Shown: positions 1 to 9,570, counted from the first letter of the stretch. The stretch is DNA of 64,000 nucleotides from Buttiauxella agrestis ATCC 33320 (GCF_000735355.1 NZ_JMPI01000023.1:124001-188000), one strand, 5' to 3'. Made by a program: numbers and translations. The notes: generated by a model from the sequence alone, not told the origin.

Positions 1-101
1 ACAATTACCACACGCCCGTCAGGGCCGAGCAAGGCTTTACTGTCTATCTGACGGGGAACGGCCGCAGATTGCGAATTCGTAGGGGCGAATGTTTTATCCA
101 T
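1..101 (-). CDS. hemP: Hemin uptake protein HemP (YdiE), 5' part only
   Basis: Only the first 33 codons are inside the window; the gene runs off the left edge. The frame opens with ATG (complement of 99-101) and contains SKALLGPDGRVVI, which matches the SQTLLGPDGKLII segment of E. coli YdiE/HemP. HemP is a small cytoplasmic protein linked to haem uptake and iron supply. The position next to aroH and a strong Fur box just upstream both fit the E. coli locus. The assignment rests on this short segment plus synteny. Confidence 0.85.
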   Translation of the reverse strand, partial: MDKTFAPTNSQSAAVPRQIDSKALLGPDGRVVI

Positions 102-133
102 GTTTCACTCTGTATACAAATGACAATCAATGT

Positions 134-152
134 AACAATGATAATCATTATC
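134..152. promoter_or_regulatory. Fur box upstream of hemP
   Basis: The 19-base site AACAATGATAATCATTATC agrees with the Fur consensus GATAATGATAATCATTATC at 17 of 19 positions. It ends about 33 bases upstream of the hemP start, so iron-dependent repression of hemP is expected. Confidence 0.85.
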
Positions 153-228
153 AATAAACTGTGTTTCATCATCAAGTGTTATTTGTAAGAAATTTGTGAA
201 TGGATCAATTTTGGGGAAGGATTGCTTT

Positions 229-325
229 TCTCCTTCTCCTGGGGGAGAAGGTTGGGATGAGGGGATCAGAGAAAATGTTCAGGTATCGGACGCCCTCACC
301 CTGGCCCTCTCCCCCAGGAGAGGGG
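229..325. repeat. Inverted repeat of the CCCTCACCC...GGAGAGGG type
   Basis: Two G/C-biased blocks, 229-265 and 293-325, are imperfect reverse complements: TCTCCTGGGGGAGAAGG...GATGAGGGG against CCCTCACCCTGGCCCTCTCC. Each block also folds on itself (CTCCTGGGGGAG, CTCTCCCCCAGGAGAG). This looks like a dispersed extragenic palindromic unit of enterobacteria. It lies between hemP and the end of aroH. No transposase gene is present. Confidence 0.6.
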
Positions 326-335
326 ACTCGAAAAA

Positions 336-1382
336 TCAGAAGCGGCTGTCTGTTGCGTCAGCCAGCATATCAAGCAATGTCTCAGTATCTTCCCAGCTCA
401 GACAAGGGTCGGTAATCGACTGACCATAAACCAATGGCTGCCCGGCAACGATTTTCTGTGTGCCTTCGCGAATAAAACTTTCAGCCATAACACCGGCAAT
501 CGCGCGGGAACCATTGCGAATTTGGTTACACACGTTTTCGCACACTTCGAGTTGGCGACGGTGCTGTTTCTGGCAGTTGCCGTGGCTGAAATCAATGACC
601 AATTGTTCTGGTAAATCAAACTCATGCAGGCTATCGCAAGCGGCGGCAATATCGGCTGCATGGTAGTTCGGCTGCTTGCCGCCGCGCATAATGATATGGC
701 CGTACGGATTACCGCTGGTCTGGTAAATGGTCATCTGACCGTTTTTATCCGGCGACAGGAACATGTGGCTGGCGCGTGCAGCACGAATGGCATCAACAGC
801 AATACGCGTATTGCCATCGGTGCCATTTTTGAAGCCAACCGGGCAGGAAAGGGCTGAGGCCATTTCACGGTGAATCTGGCTTTCAGTGGTTCGCGCACCA
901 ATCGCGCCCCAGCTAATTAAATCGGCAATATATTGGCCTGTGACCATATCGAGGAATTCGGTGGCGGTCGGCACGCCCAGCTCGTTCACTTGCAGCAGTA
1001 AACGGCGAGCCTGCTCAATGCCGTGATTCACACGATAGCTGCCGTTTAAATCAGGATCGGAAATCAAACCTTTCCAGCCAACCACGGTGCGCGGCTTCTC
1101 GAAATACGTCCGCATGACAATTTCAAGGCGATGCTGGTGTTTTTCACGCGCAGTTTGCAGGCGGCGCGCGTAATCCATCGCCGCATCCAGGTCGTGGATT
1201 GAGCAAGGGCCAACAATCACCAGTAAGCGATTGTCTTCGCCATTGAGGATTTTTTCGATACGACGACGCGCGGCAGTCACATTTTGCGCAACGTCCTGGG
1301 AAACCGTCAGGCGCTGTGCTAGTTCCGCAGGTGTTACCAGACTGTCGATGCGGGCGGTGCGCAATTCATCTGTTTTGTTCAT
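336..1382 (-). CDS. aroH: Trp-sensitive DAHP synthase AroH
   Basis: 3-deoxy-D-arabino-heptulosonate-7-phosphate synthase condenses phosphoenolpyruvate and erythrose 4-phosphate in the first step of the shikimate pathway in the cytoplasm. The 348-residue length is that of the E. coli class I enzymes. Family blocks are visible: VGPCSIHD near residue 57, RTYFEKPRT near residue 91, KNGTDG and DFSHGN. I assign the tryptophan-regulated isoenzyme because a TrpR operator lies directly upstream and the order hemP-aroH-ppsR-ppsA matches E. coli. The ATG start at 1382 fits the family. The promoter overlaps the end of ppsR. Confidence 0.95.
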   Translation of the reverse strand: MNKTDELRTARIDSLVTPAELAQRLTVSQDVAQNVTAARRRIEKILNGEDNRLLVIVGPCSIHDLDAAMDYARRLQTAREKHQHRLEIVMRTYFEKPRTVVGWKGLISDPDLNGSYRVNHGIEQARRLLLQVNELGVPTATEFLDMVTGQYIADLISWGAIGARTTESQIHREMASALSCPVGFKNGTDGNTRIAVDAIRAARASHMFLSPDKNGQMTIYQTSGNPYGHIIMRGGKQPNYHAADIAAACDSLHEFDLPEQLVIDFSHGNCQKQHRRQLEVCENVCNQIRNGSRAIAGVMAESFIREGTQKIVAGQPLVYGQSITDPCLSWEDTETLLDMLADATDSRF

Positions 1383-1529
1383 TGGGTGTCTCAGAAAATT
1401 TGTCTTCAGCTCGGCAGGAATACCGGGAAGTGATGGCAGTCACGATAAACCAATTTATGTTGAATTCAACCGTAAAACTGAATCGTAACCACCAGATTGC
1501 GTACACCCTACCATACAAAATTGCACCTT

Positions 1530-1548
1530 TGAACTAGTTTGTTAGTAC
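1530..1548 (-). promoter_or_regulatory. TrpR operator of aroH
   Basis: On the minus strand the site reads GTACTAACAAACTAGTTCA, close to the E. coli aroH operator core GTACTAGAGAACTAGTGCA. It overlaps the stop codon of ppsR and sits about 150 bases upstream of the aroH start. A -35-like TTCAAA (1528-1533) and a -10-like TAGGGT (1505-1510) are 17 bases apart, placing the operator over the promoter. Tryptophan-dependent repression is the expected effect. Confidence 0.8.
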
Positions 1549-2375
1549 ATGCGACGATTCAATCCCATGATATCGAGGATCTTAGTTGCCATCTCTTCCA
1601 CCGAATAATTGGTGCTGTTGAGATAGCGAATCTGGTTTTTGCGAAACAGCGCTTCAACTTCGGCAACTTCAAGACGGCACTGGCGCATGGAGGCGTAACG
1701 GCTATTTTCACGGCGTTCTTCGCGAATCGCCGCGAGACGCTCAGGATTGATTGTCAGGCCGAAAAGCTTATGTTGCAGCGGCTTAAGCACCGCAGGGAGT
1801 TGAATATTATCCATATCATCGGCAATAAACGGATAGTTTGCCGCCCGGATACCAAATTGCATTGCGAGGTACAAACTGGTCGGGGTTTTGCCGCAGCGCG
1901 AAACGCCGAGCAAAATCACTTGTGCCTGGTCGAGGTTGCGCATCGAAATGCCGTCATCATGCGCGAGTGTGTAATCAATCGCAGCGATACGCGCATCGTA
2001 TTTAATTAAGTTGCCCGGATTCAGGCCGTGAGTACGGTGGGCAATGGGCGTCGGTTCAAGCTTCAATTCTTGCTGCAAAGGGGCGACTAACGCTTGCACG
2101 ATATCCTGACAAAAACCTTCACTTTGCAAAATAATGTCGCGAATTTCCGGGATAACGATGGAGTAAAACACCAGCGGACGAACACCAGATTTTAGGTAAA
2201 GGGCATTGATTTGCTCCTTCACAGCATTCGCCCGGCTTTCGTTTTCGACAAACGGCAGCGTAATACTGTTAATCGCAACCGGAAACTGCGACATCACCGC
2301 ATGTCCGAGCACTTCGGCGGTAATGGCGGTGCCATCGGAGATATAAAAAACTTGTCTGTCTGCCGCGTTATCCAT
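1542..2375 (-). CDS. ppsR: PEP synthase regulatory protein PpsR (YdiA)
   Basis: Bifunctional ADP-dependent kinase and Pi-dependent pyrophosphorylase that inactivates and reactivates PEP synthase by threonine phosphorylation next to its catalytic histidine. The 277-residue protein matches the family length. The nucleotide-binding loop [15 protein letters not shown] lies near residue 157, and the N-terminal [13 protein letters not shown] block is typical of the DUF299 family. It is transcribed divergently from its target ppsA, as in E. coli. Its 3' end overlaps the aroH operator. Confidence 0.95.
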   Translation of the reverse strand: MDNAADRQVFYISDGTAITAEVLGHAVMSQFPVAINSITLPFVENESRANAVKEQINALYLKSGVRPLVFYSIVIPEIRDIILQSEGFCQDIVQALVAPLQQELKLEPTPIAHRTHGLNPGNLIKYDARIAAIDYTLAHDDGISMRNLDQAQVILLGVSRCGKTPTSLYLAMQFGIRAANYPFIADDMDNIQLPAVLKPLQHKLFGLTINPERLAAIREERRENSRYASMRQCRLEVAEVEALFRKNQIRYLNSTNYSVEEMATKILDIMGLNRRMY

Positions 2376-2703
2376 TTATTGTCCCTGATATTTATTCGTC
2401 AATTTCCTAAAGCATAAATTAAAACAACACACTTCGGGATCATACTCATCTCAAAATTAAAAATGAAACGTAGTTTTTATTTTTAATGAAATGCATGGTT
2501 CATTTTTACTCTTTCTTTAAACCATTATTAATATAGGGATTAAATTAAGAATCAAGGGTTTATGCAAAATGTAAATATATCTGAAAAATTCAAATTTTTA
2601 TTTTGCTTGAACGATTCACCTGTTTTATTCCCTCATCTAATTATGCCAATCTAAAAAGGATGTAATGTATTTCTCATTCATATATCACAAAAGGATTGTT
2701 TCG
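2376..2703. other. ppsR-ppsA divergent intergenic region
   Basis: This 328-base AT-rich region carries the promoters of ppsR (leftward) and ppsA (rightward). A Cra-like palindrome is annotated separately. A run of bent-looking A/T tracts occupies 2440-2600. No further gene with a credible start was found. Confidence 0.6.
2606..2619 (-). promoter_or_regulatory. Candidate Cra (FruR) site for ppsA
   Basis: The minus strand reads GTGAATCGTTCAAG, close to the Cra consensus TGAATCGTTTCA. It lies about 85 bases upstream of the ppsA start. Cra activates ppsA in E. coli from an upstream site, so this placement is consistent. Assigned by eye. Confidence 0.6.
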
Positions 2704-5076
2704 ATGTCCAACTCGTCACCGCTGGTGCTTTGGTACAACCAACTCGGCATGAATGATGTAGACAGGGTCGGGGGCAAAAATGCCTCTCTGGGTGAAATGA
2801 TTACTAACCTTTCTGGTATGGGTGTTTCCGTGCCGAATGGTTTTGCCACCACGGCCGAAGCGTTTAACTTGTTTCTTGACCAAAGTGGGGTGAACCAGCG
2901 TATTTATGAGCTGCTGGATAAAACGGATATTGATGATGTCACTGAGCTTGCAAAAGCAGGTGCGCAAATCCGCCAATGGATAATCGACACGCCTTTCCAG
3001 CCTGAGCTGGAAAAAGCCATTCACGATGCCTACGAACAACTTTCCTCTGACGATGCTGATGCTTCTTTCGCCGTGCGTTCCTCAGCGACAGCCGAAGATA
3101 TGCCGGATGCATCGTTTGCCGGACAACAAGAAACTTTCCTCAATGTGCAAGGATATGACGCGGTATTGATTGCCGTGAAACACGTCTTTGCTTCGTTGTT
3201 TAACGACCGCGCTATCTCTTATCGCGTTCACCAGGGTTATGACCACCGTGGTGTGGCGCTTTCCGCTGGTGTGCAACGCATGGTGCGTTCAGATCTCGCG
3301 TCTTCCGGCGTGCTGTTCTCCATCGACACTGAATCTGGTTTCGACCAGGTGGTGTTTATCACCTCCGCTTATGGCCTGGGTGAAATGGTGGTGCAGGGCG
3401 CAGTCAACCCGGACGAATTCTACGTTCACAAACCGACACTTGCGGCGGGTAAACCGTCGATTGTGCGTCGTAATATGGGTTCTAAAAAAATCCGGATGGT
3501 GTACGCGCCAAGTCAGGAGCATGGCAAGCAGGTGCGTATCGAAGATGTACCGCAGGCCGATCGCGATAAGTTCTCTATCACACCGGAAGAAGTGCAGGAA
3601 CTGGCGAAGCAAGCGGTGCAAATCGAGAAGCACTACGGCCGCCCGATGGATATCGAGTGGGCTAAAGATGGGCATACGGGCAAGCTGTTTATCGTCCAGG
3701 CTCGTCCGGAAACCGTGCGTTCTCAGGGCCAGGTGATGGAGCGTTATCAGCTTCATTCTCAAGGCAAAATCATTGCTGAAGGACGTGCCATCGGCCATCG
3801 CATTGGTGCGGGTCCGGTGAAAGTGATTCACGACATCAGCGAGATGAACCGCATCCAGCCAGGCGACGTTTTAGTCACCGACATGACTGACCCGGACTGG
3901 GAACCTATCATGAAAAAGGCCGCCGCGATTGTCACCAACCGGGGCGGGCGTACATGCCATGCGGCGATTATTGCCCGTGAACTGGGAATTCCTGCGGTAG
4001 TGGGTTGCGGAGACGCGACAGAACGCATGACCGACGACCAGAATGTGACCGTTTCCTGCGCCGAGGGCGACACCGGCTATGTTTACCAGGAATTGCTGGA
4101 TTTCAGCATCAAAAGTTCCACCGTCGATACCATGCCGGACCTGCCGCTGAAAATCATGATGAACGTCGGCAACCCTGACCGTGCATTTGATTTTGCCTGC
4201 CTGCCGAACGAAGGCGTGGGTCTTGCGCGTCTGGAGTTCATCATCAACCGTATGATTGGCGTGCATCCACGTGCCTTGCTGGAATTTGATCAGCAAGAGC
4301 CTGCTTTGCAAAACGAAATCCGTGAAATGATGAAAGGCTATGACGATCCGGTTGAGTTTTATGTCGGTCGCCTGACCGAAGGGATTGCCACATTGGGCGC
4401 GGCTTTCTGGCCGAAGCGCGTGATTGTGCGTCTTTCTGATTTCAAATCTAACGAATACGCCAACCTGGTCGGCGGCGAGCGTTATGAGCCGGAAGAAGAG
4501 AACCCAATGCTCGGTTTCCGTGGCGCAGGCCGTTATATTGCCGACAGCTTCCGTGAGTGCTTCGCGCTGGAATGTGCGGCGATGAAACGCGTGCGCAACG
4601 AAATGGGCCTGACTAACGTTGAAGTGATGGTGCCGTTCGTGCGTACTGTGGCGCAGGCCAAAGCCGTGGTTGAAGAGCTGGAGCGTCAGGGACTGAAGCG
4701 TGGTGAAAACGGACTGAAAATCATCATGATGTGTGAGATCCCATCCAACGCTTTGTTGGCTGATGAGTTCTTGCAATACTTCGATGGTTTCTCAATCGGT
4801 TCAAACGACATGACTCAGTTGGCTCTCGGTCTGGATCGCGACTCCGGCGTGGTTTCCGAGCTGTTTGATGAGCGTAACGACGCGGTGAAAGCGCTGCTGT
4901 CGATGGCGATCAAAGCGGCGAAGAAACAGGGTAAATATGTTGGGATTTGTGGTCAGGGTCCATCCGACCATGAAGATTTTGCCGTGTGGCTGATGGAAGA
5001 GGGGATTGATAGTCTTTCTCTGAACCCGGATACCGTGGTGCAAACCTGGCTGAGTCTGGCGGAAGCGAATAAGTAA
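2704..5076 (+). CDS. ppsA: Phosphoenolpyruvate synthase PpsA
   Basis: Converts pyruvate, ATP and water to phosphoenolpyruvate, AMP and phosphate, the gluconeogenic reverse of pyruvate kinase. From ATG 2704 the protein has 790 residues (E. coli 792). An upstream in-frame ATG at 2665 would add 13 unconserved residues, while AAAGGA at 2690-2695 is well placed for 2704. The order is the ATP-grasp domain (residues about 15-350), the phosphohistidine swivel domain with GGRTCHAAI (His419, the E. coli His421 equivalent) and the PEP-utilising barrel with [16 protein letters not shown] near the C terminus. Its regulator PpsR is divergent. Confidence 0.97.
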   Translation: MSNSSPLVLWYNQLGMNDVDRVGGKNASLGEMITNLSGMGVSVPNGFATTAEAFNLFLDQSGVNQRIYELLDKTDIDDVTELAKAGAQIRQWIIDTPFQPELEKAIHDAYEQLSSDDADASFAVRSSATAEDMPDASFAGQQETFLNVQGYDAVLIAVKHVFASLFNDRAISYRVHQGYDHRGVALSAGVQRMVRSDLASSGVLFSIDTESGFDQVVFITSAYGLGEMVVQGAVNPDEFYVHKPTLAAGKPSIVRRNMGSKKIRMVYAPSQEHGKQVRIEDVPQADRDKFSITPEEVQELAKQAVQIEKHYGRPMDIEWAKDGHTGKLFIVQARPETVRSQGQVMERYQLHSQGKIIAEGRAIGHRIGAGPVKVIHDISEMNRIQPGDVLVTDMTDPDWEPIMKKAAAIVTNRGGRTCHAAIIARELGIPAVVGCGDATERMTDDQNVTVSCAEGDTGYVYQELLDFSIKSSTVDTMPDLPLKIMMNVGNPDRAFDFACLPNEGVGLARLEFIINRMIGVHPRALLEFDQQEPALQNEIREMMKGYDDPVEFYVGRLTEGIATLGAAFWPKRVIVRLSDFKSNEYANLVGGERYEPEEENPMLGFRGAGRYIADSFRECFALECAAMKRVRNEMGLTNVEVMVPFVRTVAQAKAVVEELERQGLKRGENGLKIIMMCEIPSNALLADEFLQYFDGFSIGSNDMTQLALGLDRDSGVVSELFDERNDAVKALLSMAIKAAKKQGKYVGICGQGPSDHEDFAVWLMEEGIDSLSLNPDTVVQTWLSLAEANK

Positions 5077-5080
5077 TAAA

Positions 5081-5108
5081 AAGGCTCCTCAACAATGAGG
5101 AGCCTTTA
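5081..5108. terminator. Bidirectional terminator after ppsA
   Basis: An 11-bp stem, AAGGCTCCTCA / TGAGGAGCCTT, closes over a 5-base loop. It starts four bases after the ppsA stop, with an A run before and TTTAAT after. It can end both ppsA and the leftward GPH gene. Confidence 0.85.
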
Positions 5109-5113
5109 ATATT

Positions 5114-5150
5114 TGTAGGGGGGATGACGCTATCGCTTATCCACCCTACA
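5114..5150. repeat. REP-like palindrome
   Basis: TGTAGGG (5114-5120) pairs with CCCTACA (5144-5150), and GGAT with ATCC inside it. The inner string GGATGACGCTA recurs in the lacZ-lacY spacer at 53481-53491, again in a hairpin, so both probably belong to one extragenic palindrome family. Confidence 0.55.
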
Positions 5151-5155
5151 TCACC

Positions 5156-6556
5156 TTATACAGAAGCTTTTGGGTTCATCATCACCGGAATTTCACTTTC
5201 GGTCTGGAATTTCCCTTCACGCAGATCGCTGACCACAATGTTCATTCTCTCTTCGGTTAATTTATAATAACGAATCGAGATTGCGGTAATTAAGTAGAAA
5301 ATAGCCGGTAACACCGTAAACAGAATCAACACGCCCTGTACGGCTTCAGCAGATTGCTGTTCTACGCCCGCCTGATAACCAAACGCCGCCAGACCCCAAC
5401 CGGTTAATGCTCCACCAATTGCCACCCCTAATTTGATAATGAAGATATTCGCGGCGACGTTCATACCTGTAATACGGCGTTGGGTTTTCCATTCTCCGTA
5501 GTTATTGGCATCGGTAATCATTGACCATTGCAGAGGGGCGTTAATGCCTTGCAAAATATTAAGGAAAATATGTACCAGGAAAGCTGGGATCCAGTAGTTA
5601 GTCGGTAATACGAGGAATAATAACCCTACTAATGCGCTAAGGACGTTAATCCATATAGATGCCCGGATTTTACACATCCAGCCGCCGAGGTGTTTGGCAA
5701 ATAAGCTGCCAAATACAGCGGCAATAGTTGTGGCAAGCATAAACATAGAAATAATGCCACTACCCTGGTTGAGGATATATTGCACGAAGTAAACTAACAG
5801 GCTACCACGTACGACAACACCGCAAAGCATTGCAAGGTTATAGACCGACAAAATACGCCACTGATCGTTTTTCAATAAAACTTTCACGTCGCGCATAATA
5901 TTCAGGTTTTCTTCTTTGACTGGCGTAATACGCTCGCGGGTCGTCAAGAAGCAAACCAGGAACATTACGCAGCCAATCACGCCAAAGATACCCATTGCCC
6001 ACTGCATCCCCGCCGCTCTGTCTGTTGGAGAAATAAAATCAGCCAGCGGAAGAATCAGTGCAGTACCCATCGCACCGCCGATTGGCGCGATGGCGAAACG
6101 CCAGGACTGCAAAGAGAGGTTCTCTTGTGGGTCAGAAGTAATGGCGGCACCCAGCGAGCAATAGGGAATATTAATCGCTGTGTACATTAGCGTCATAAAT
6201 ATATATGCGAGGACGGCATAAACAATTTTACCGGTTTGTTCAAAGTCTGGTGTTGAATAAACCAGCACACAACTGACAGCGAAGGGTACGCAGATAATCA
6301 ATAACCATGGGCGGAAACGTCCCCAACGGCTTTTGGTTTGATCGGCAATGGCACCCATAATAGGGTCGGTAATCGCATCCAGGACTCTGACCACTAAAAA
6401 CAATGTCCCCATTACTGCCGGGGGCAAGCCATAAATATTGGTATAAAAATAAGCCAGGATAGCGACGGAGGAATCAAAAACGATGTGACTTGCCGCATCG
6501 CCAAGGCCAAACCCCAGTTTTTCTTTGTTGGTAATCTTTTCTGCCAGTACCGACAT
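5156..6556 (-). CDS. GPH-family glycoside:cation symporter
   Basis: Inner-membrane carrier of the glycoside-pentoside-hexuronide group (MelB/YicJ-like, 466 residues). The family signature is in the first third: GLGDAASHIVFDSS near residue 18, DAITDPIMGAIADQTKSRWG near residue 60 and FRPWLL. About twelve hydrophobic segments follow and the C-terminal tail is hydrophilic. It is divergent from a GH3 glycosidase gene across a 318-base shared region, so it most likely imports the beta-glucoside or beta-xyloside that enzyme cleaves. RBS AAGGTGA precedes the ATG. The substrate cannot be read from the sequence. Confidence 0.88.
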   Translation of the reverse strand: MSVLAEKITNKEKLGFGLGDAASHIVFDSSVAILAYFYTNIYGLPPAVMGTLFLVVRVLDAITDPIMGAIADQTKSRWGRFRPWLLIICVPFAVSCVLVYSTPDFEQTGKIVYAVLAYIFMTLMYTAINIPYCSLGAAITSDPQENLSLQSWRFAIAPIGGAMGTALILPLADFISPTDRAAGMQWAMGIFGVIGCVMFLVCFLTTRERITPVKEENLNIMRDVKVLLKNDQWRILSVYNLAMLCGVVVRGSLLVYFVQYILNQGSGIISMFMLATTIAAVFGSLFAKHLGGWMCKIRASIWINVLSALVGLLFLVLPTNYWIPAFLVHIFLNILQGINAPLQWSMITDANNYGEWKTQRRITGMNVAANIFIIKLGVAIGGALTGWGLAAFGYQAGVEQQSAEAVQGVLILFTVLPAIFYLITAISIRYYKLTEERMNIVVSDLREGKFQTESEIPVMMNPKASV

Positions 6557-6874
6557 ACATTCACCTTTATTAAAATCCCGAATATGCCAATAGTTATATG
6601 TTGTGAATGTTGTCAGGAGTATTGTAATTTTTCATTTGTGTTTTATGTTTCTTATCAAATGTGACGGAGTTATCTCTTATCCCCCTCGCTTTGCACTGAA
6701 ATAGATTTGTGCTCACTATATTTTTGAATCCCGTCACAGTTATGGCTAAAAACTAAAAAACGTAATCTGGCTGGTTATTCTGGCAATTGTTCCCTGTGCT
6801 ATTCATCACTCATATTGATGATTAGATATCATATCCGCGACAGTCGCGCGGATGACCGAACTTGAAAGGGGAAT
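6557..6874. promoter_or_regulatory. Divergent promoter region of the GPH/GH3 pair, with a CRP-like site
   Basis: TGTGA-N6-TCAGG at 6602-6617 resembles a CRP half-conserved site, about 46 bases upstream of the symporter start. A second, weaker TGTGACGGAGTTATCT lies near 6659. No regulator gene is adjacent. No other gene was found in this gap. Confidence 0.45.
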
Positions 6875-9253
6875 ATGATGCCAGCCATTTATAAGGACGC
6901 TCACCGCAAAATAAATGAACGTGTCAGCGATTTGCTGTCGCGTATGACGCCGGAAGAAAAATTTGCGCAAATGCATGCGTACTGGCTGATTTTACAAAGC
7001 GACGGTAATCATCGTGAACGTACCGATTTGAGCGATGAGTTTTCCGGTGTCACAGAACAAGCGGCATTGACTGAGCGCCTTAAACTTGGCATCGGGCAGA
7101 TTACCAGGCCGTTAGGCACGCATATTGTGGAGGCGAAAGAGGGCGTGCGTGCGGCCAACCGCTTACAGAAAACGCTGGTGGAAGAGACTCGCCTGGGTAT
7201 TCCAGCGTTGTTTCATGAAGAGTGTTTAGTCGGTTTATTGTGCAAAGACGCGACGTTATTTCCCTCATCGCTAAATTATGGTTCGACCTGGGATTTAGAC
7301 CTTGTTGAGCGCGCCGCTGCCGCGATTGGTGAGGAAGCCCGTTCAACGGGTTGCCACCAGGGGCTTGCGCCCGTGCTTGATGTTTCGCGTGATGTGCGTT
7401 GGGGGCGTACCGAAGAGACTTTCGGTGAAGACCCATGGCTGGTGGGGATGATGGCGACGCATTATGTCAACGGTTTGCAGGGCAAAAAACGTGACCTGCT
7501 GGCGACGCTCAAACATTACGTTGGCCATTCATTTAGCGAAGGCGCGCGTAATCATGCCCCGGTGCATCTGGGTTTTTGCGAGCTGAATGACATCTTCTTG
7601 CTACCGTTTGAAATGGCAGTGAAGCTGGCAAACGCCGGTTCGGTCATGCCGGCCTATCACGATATTGATAACCAGCCGGGGCATTCTGATGAATTCCTGA
7701 TGACCACCGTTTTGCGTGAGCAGTGGGGCTTTGACGGGCTGATAGTGGCGGATTACGGCGGTGTGAGTTTGTTGCACCAGCATCATGGGATTTCGCACGA
7801 TGCGGCAGAATCCGCGGCGCTGGCGTTTAACGCTGGCCTGGATGTGGAGTTGCCGAAAGATGACTGTGCCCGCCACCTCGCGCAAGCGGTGGAACGTGGC
7901 CTGATAACCATGGAAAAGATTGATGAAATTGTTAGCCGCGTACTGAAAGAGAAATTCCGCCTTGGCTTGTTTGAGCAGCCTTACCGGGATGAAAATGGCG
8001 TTGTGCTGCAAACGGAATCGACACGAAAAATTGCCCGCGACGTAGCAACGCGTTCCATGACTATGCTGGAAAACAACGGCGTTTTGCCTTTGCACGGCAA
8101 ACCCCGCGTGGCAGTTATTGGCCCGACGGCTGATGACCCGCTGGCATTGCTGAGCGGTTATAGCTTCCCGGTGCATCTGATCATCAGCGATATGCTTGAG
8201 CAAACGTCACAAGTGACCACGCCATTGCAAGCGCTGCGCGAGCAACTGGGCGGCGACAATGTTCACTACAGTAAAGGCTGTCACATTATCGAAAAACGCA
8301 TGGCTGGCGCTCCGGTGTTCCCTGGCGACAGTGGCGGAAAACCGATGCAGTCATCGCCCGTTTCACACGATATTTCTTTGATTCCTGACGCGGTGAAAAC
8401 AGCCGAACAAAGTGATGTAGTGGTGTTATGCGTGGGGGATTTATCCGGTTTGTTCCAGAGTGGCACCGTTGGCGAAGGCTCCGATACCGATAGCCTGGCG
8501 CTACCTGGCGTACAGCAACAATTACTCGATCAACTCATCGCGACAGGCAAACCGGTCGTCGTCGTGATGACCGGCGGGCGTCCGTATAATTTAGGCGGGC
8601 AGGAAGACAACGTTGCGGCATTGCTGATGGCCTGGGCGCCTGGGCAAGAGGGCGGATACGCGATCGCCGATGTGCTTACCGGGCGCGCAGAACCAGGCGG
8701 GCGACTGGTGGTGTCCATCCCGAAAAGTGCCGGTGCCGTGCCGTATTACTACAACCATAAACTCAAAAGCGGCGGTACACCGTTCGCGTTCCATTTTGGC
8801 TCACGCTATCCGTTTGGCTTCGGTAAGACGTGGACGGAATTCGACTACAGCCCGCTACAAATTGAAAGCGATAGTGTCCCCAGCGACAGTGGCGTGGTGA
8901 CGGTTAGCGTCATCGTTCGCAACAGCGGGACCGTCGCGGGCAGCGAAGTGGTGCAGCTTTATGTTCACGATAAAGTGGCGTCAATGGTGCGCCCGGTGCA
9001 AGAGTTGAAAGCCTTCCAGCGTGTTCATCTTGAACCTGGTGCTAGCGCTCGACTCACGTTCAGCATCCCAACCGATATGCTCAATTTCACTCGCCGTAAT
9101 GGTGAACGCGTGGTGGAACCGGGCGAGTTTGAAATTCGTGTTGGTGCGTCGAGTGCGGATATCCGAAGCGCGGGTGTCGTACGGGTCACAGGTGAAACGC
9201 GGGTCATTACCGGTAAATGGCGGATGGTGAGTCATTGCGAGGTCGAAGACTGA
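6875..9253 (+). CDS. Glycoside hydrolase family 3 (beta-glucosidase/beta-xylosidase type)
   Basis: A 792-residue GH3 enzyme expected to remove beta-linked glucose or xylose from the non-reducing end. Domains in order: the TIM barrel (about 1-370) with KHYVGHS and the nucleophile Asp293 in IVADYGG; the alpha/beta sandwich (about 400-640) starting SMTMLENNGVLPL; and a C-terminal fibronectin-III-like domain (about 690-780) with VVQLYVHD and ELKAF. No signal peptide is seen, so the enzyme is probably cytoplasmic and acts on imported glycosides. GAAAGGGGAAT precedes two consecutive ATGs; 6875 or 6878 may be used. It pairs with the divergent GPH symporter. Confidence 0.92.
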   Translation: MMPAIYKDAHRKINERVSDLLSRMTPEEKFAQMHAYWLILQSDGNHRERTDLSDEFSGVTEQAALTERLKLGIGQITRPLGTHIVEAKEGVRAANRLQKTLVEETRLGIPALFHEECLVGLLCKDATLFPSSLNYGSTWDLDLVERAAAAIGEEARSTGCHQGLAPVLDVSRDVRWGRTEETFGEDPWLVGMMATHYVNGLQGKKRDLLATLKHYVGHSFSEGARNHAPVHLGFCELNDIFLLPFEMAVKLANAGSVMPAYHDIDNQPGHSDEFLMTTVLREQWGFDGLIVADYGGVSLLHQHHGISHDAAESAALAFNAGLDVELPKDDCARHLAQAVERGLITMEKIDEIVSRVLKEKFRLGLFEQPYRDENGVVLQTESTRKIARDVATRSMTMLENNGVLPLHGKPRVAVIGPTADDPLALLSGYSFPVHLIISDMLEQTSQVTTPLQALREQLGGDNVHYSKGCHIIEKRMAGAPVFPGDSGGKPMQSSPVSHDISLIPDAVKTAEQSDVVVLCVGDLSGLFQSGTVGEGSDTDSLALPGVQQQLLDQLIATGKPVVVVMTGGRPYNLGGQEDNVAALLMAWAPGQEGGYAIADVLTGRAEPGGRLVVSIPKSAGAVPYYYNHKLKSGGTPFAFHFGSRYPFGFGKTWTEFDYSPLQIESDSVPSDSGVVTVSVIVRNSGTVAGSEVVQLYVHDKVASMVRPVQELKAFQRVHLEPGASARLTFSIPTDMLNFTRRNGERVVEPGEFEIRVGASSADIRSAGVVRVTGETRVITGKWRMVSHCEVED

Positions 9254-9258
9254 TCTAC

Positions 9259-9363
9259 AAAAAAAAGCCCATCGTAGAGATGGGCAAAGACTACACACAG
9301 CAATTCGTTGTTTCACTCAGGGGATTTCCATGCTTATAAATCAATGCGTTGATTCATAGCCGT
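9259..9363 (-). ncRNA. rprA: RprA small regulatory RNA
   Basis: The minus strand of this interval is a close copy of E. coli RprA. It starts ACGGCTATGAATCAACGC, carries the conserved ATAAGCATGGAAATCCCCTG and GAGTGAAACAACGAATTGC blocks, and ends in the terminator hairpin GCCCATC/GATGGGC followed by eight T residues. The length is about 105 nt. RprA is an Hfq-dependent RNA that opens the rpoS leader and also acts on csgD and other targets. The location just downstream of ydiK matches E. coli. Confidence 0.95.
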
Positions 9364-9369
9364 GAACTA

Positions 9370-9412
9370 ATAGTAGGCATCTCGCCCTGGAGCGTCACTC
9401 GGATTCGTCTCA
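9370..9412 (-). promoter_or_regulatory. rprA promoter and RcsB box
   Basis: On the minus strand the -10 element TACTAT (9370-9375) ends six bases before the RprA 5' end at 9363. TGAGACGAATCCGA (9399-9412), at about -37 to -50, matches the known RcsB box of rprA. Activation by the Rcs envelope-stress system is therefore expected here too. Confidence 0.8.
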
Positions 9413-9525
9413 ATAGTTAATAAGAAGTTAACGGTTGAGATCACATTACTGCATGGTTATAGAATCAAAGGCTTAAACAGAAGATAAAATGCGGGGAATT
9501 GATAAGCGTTGTTAATCAATGTGCT

Positions 9526-9560
9526 TGTGTTGCTCCCATTCCAGGCGAGCAACACAAGTA
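9526..9560. repeat. 12-bp inverted repeat after ydiK
   Basis: CTTGTGTTGCTC (9526-9537) and GAGCAACACAAG (9549-9560) are perfect complements around an 11-base loop, starting 11 bases past the ydiK stop. No T run follows on the minus strand. It may stabilise the mRNA end or help separate ydiK from rprA. Confidence 0.6.
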
Positions 9561-9570
9561 TTAGCGTGGT

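Noticed and set aside
3871-4776. A 301-codon frame on the minus strand inside ppsA
   Set aside because: It is antisense to a highly conserved part of ppsA, has no RBS and looks like no protein family; it arises from codon bias.
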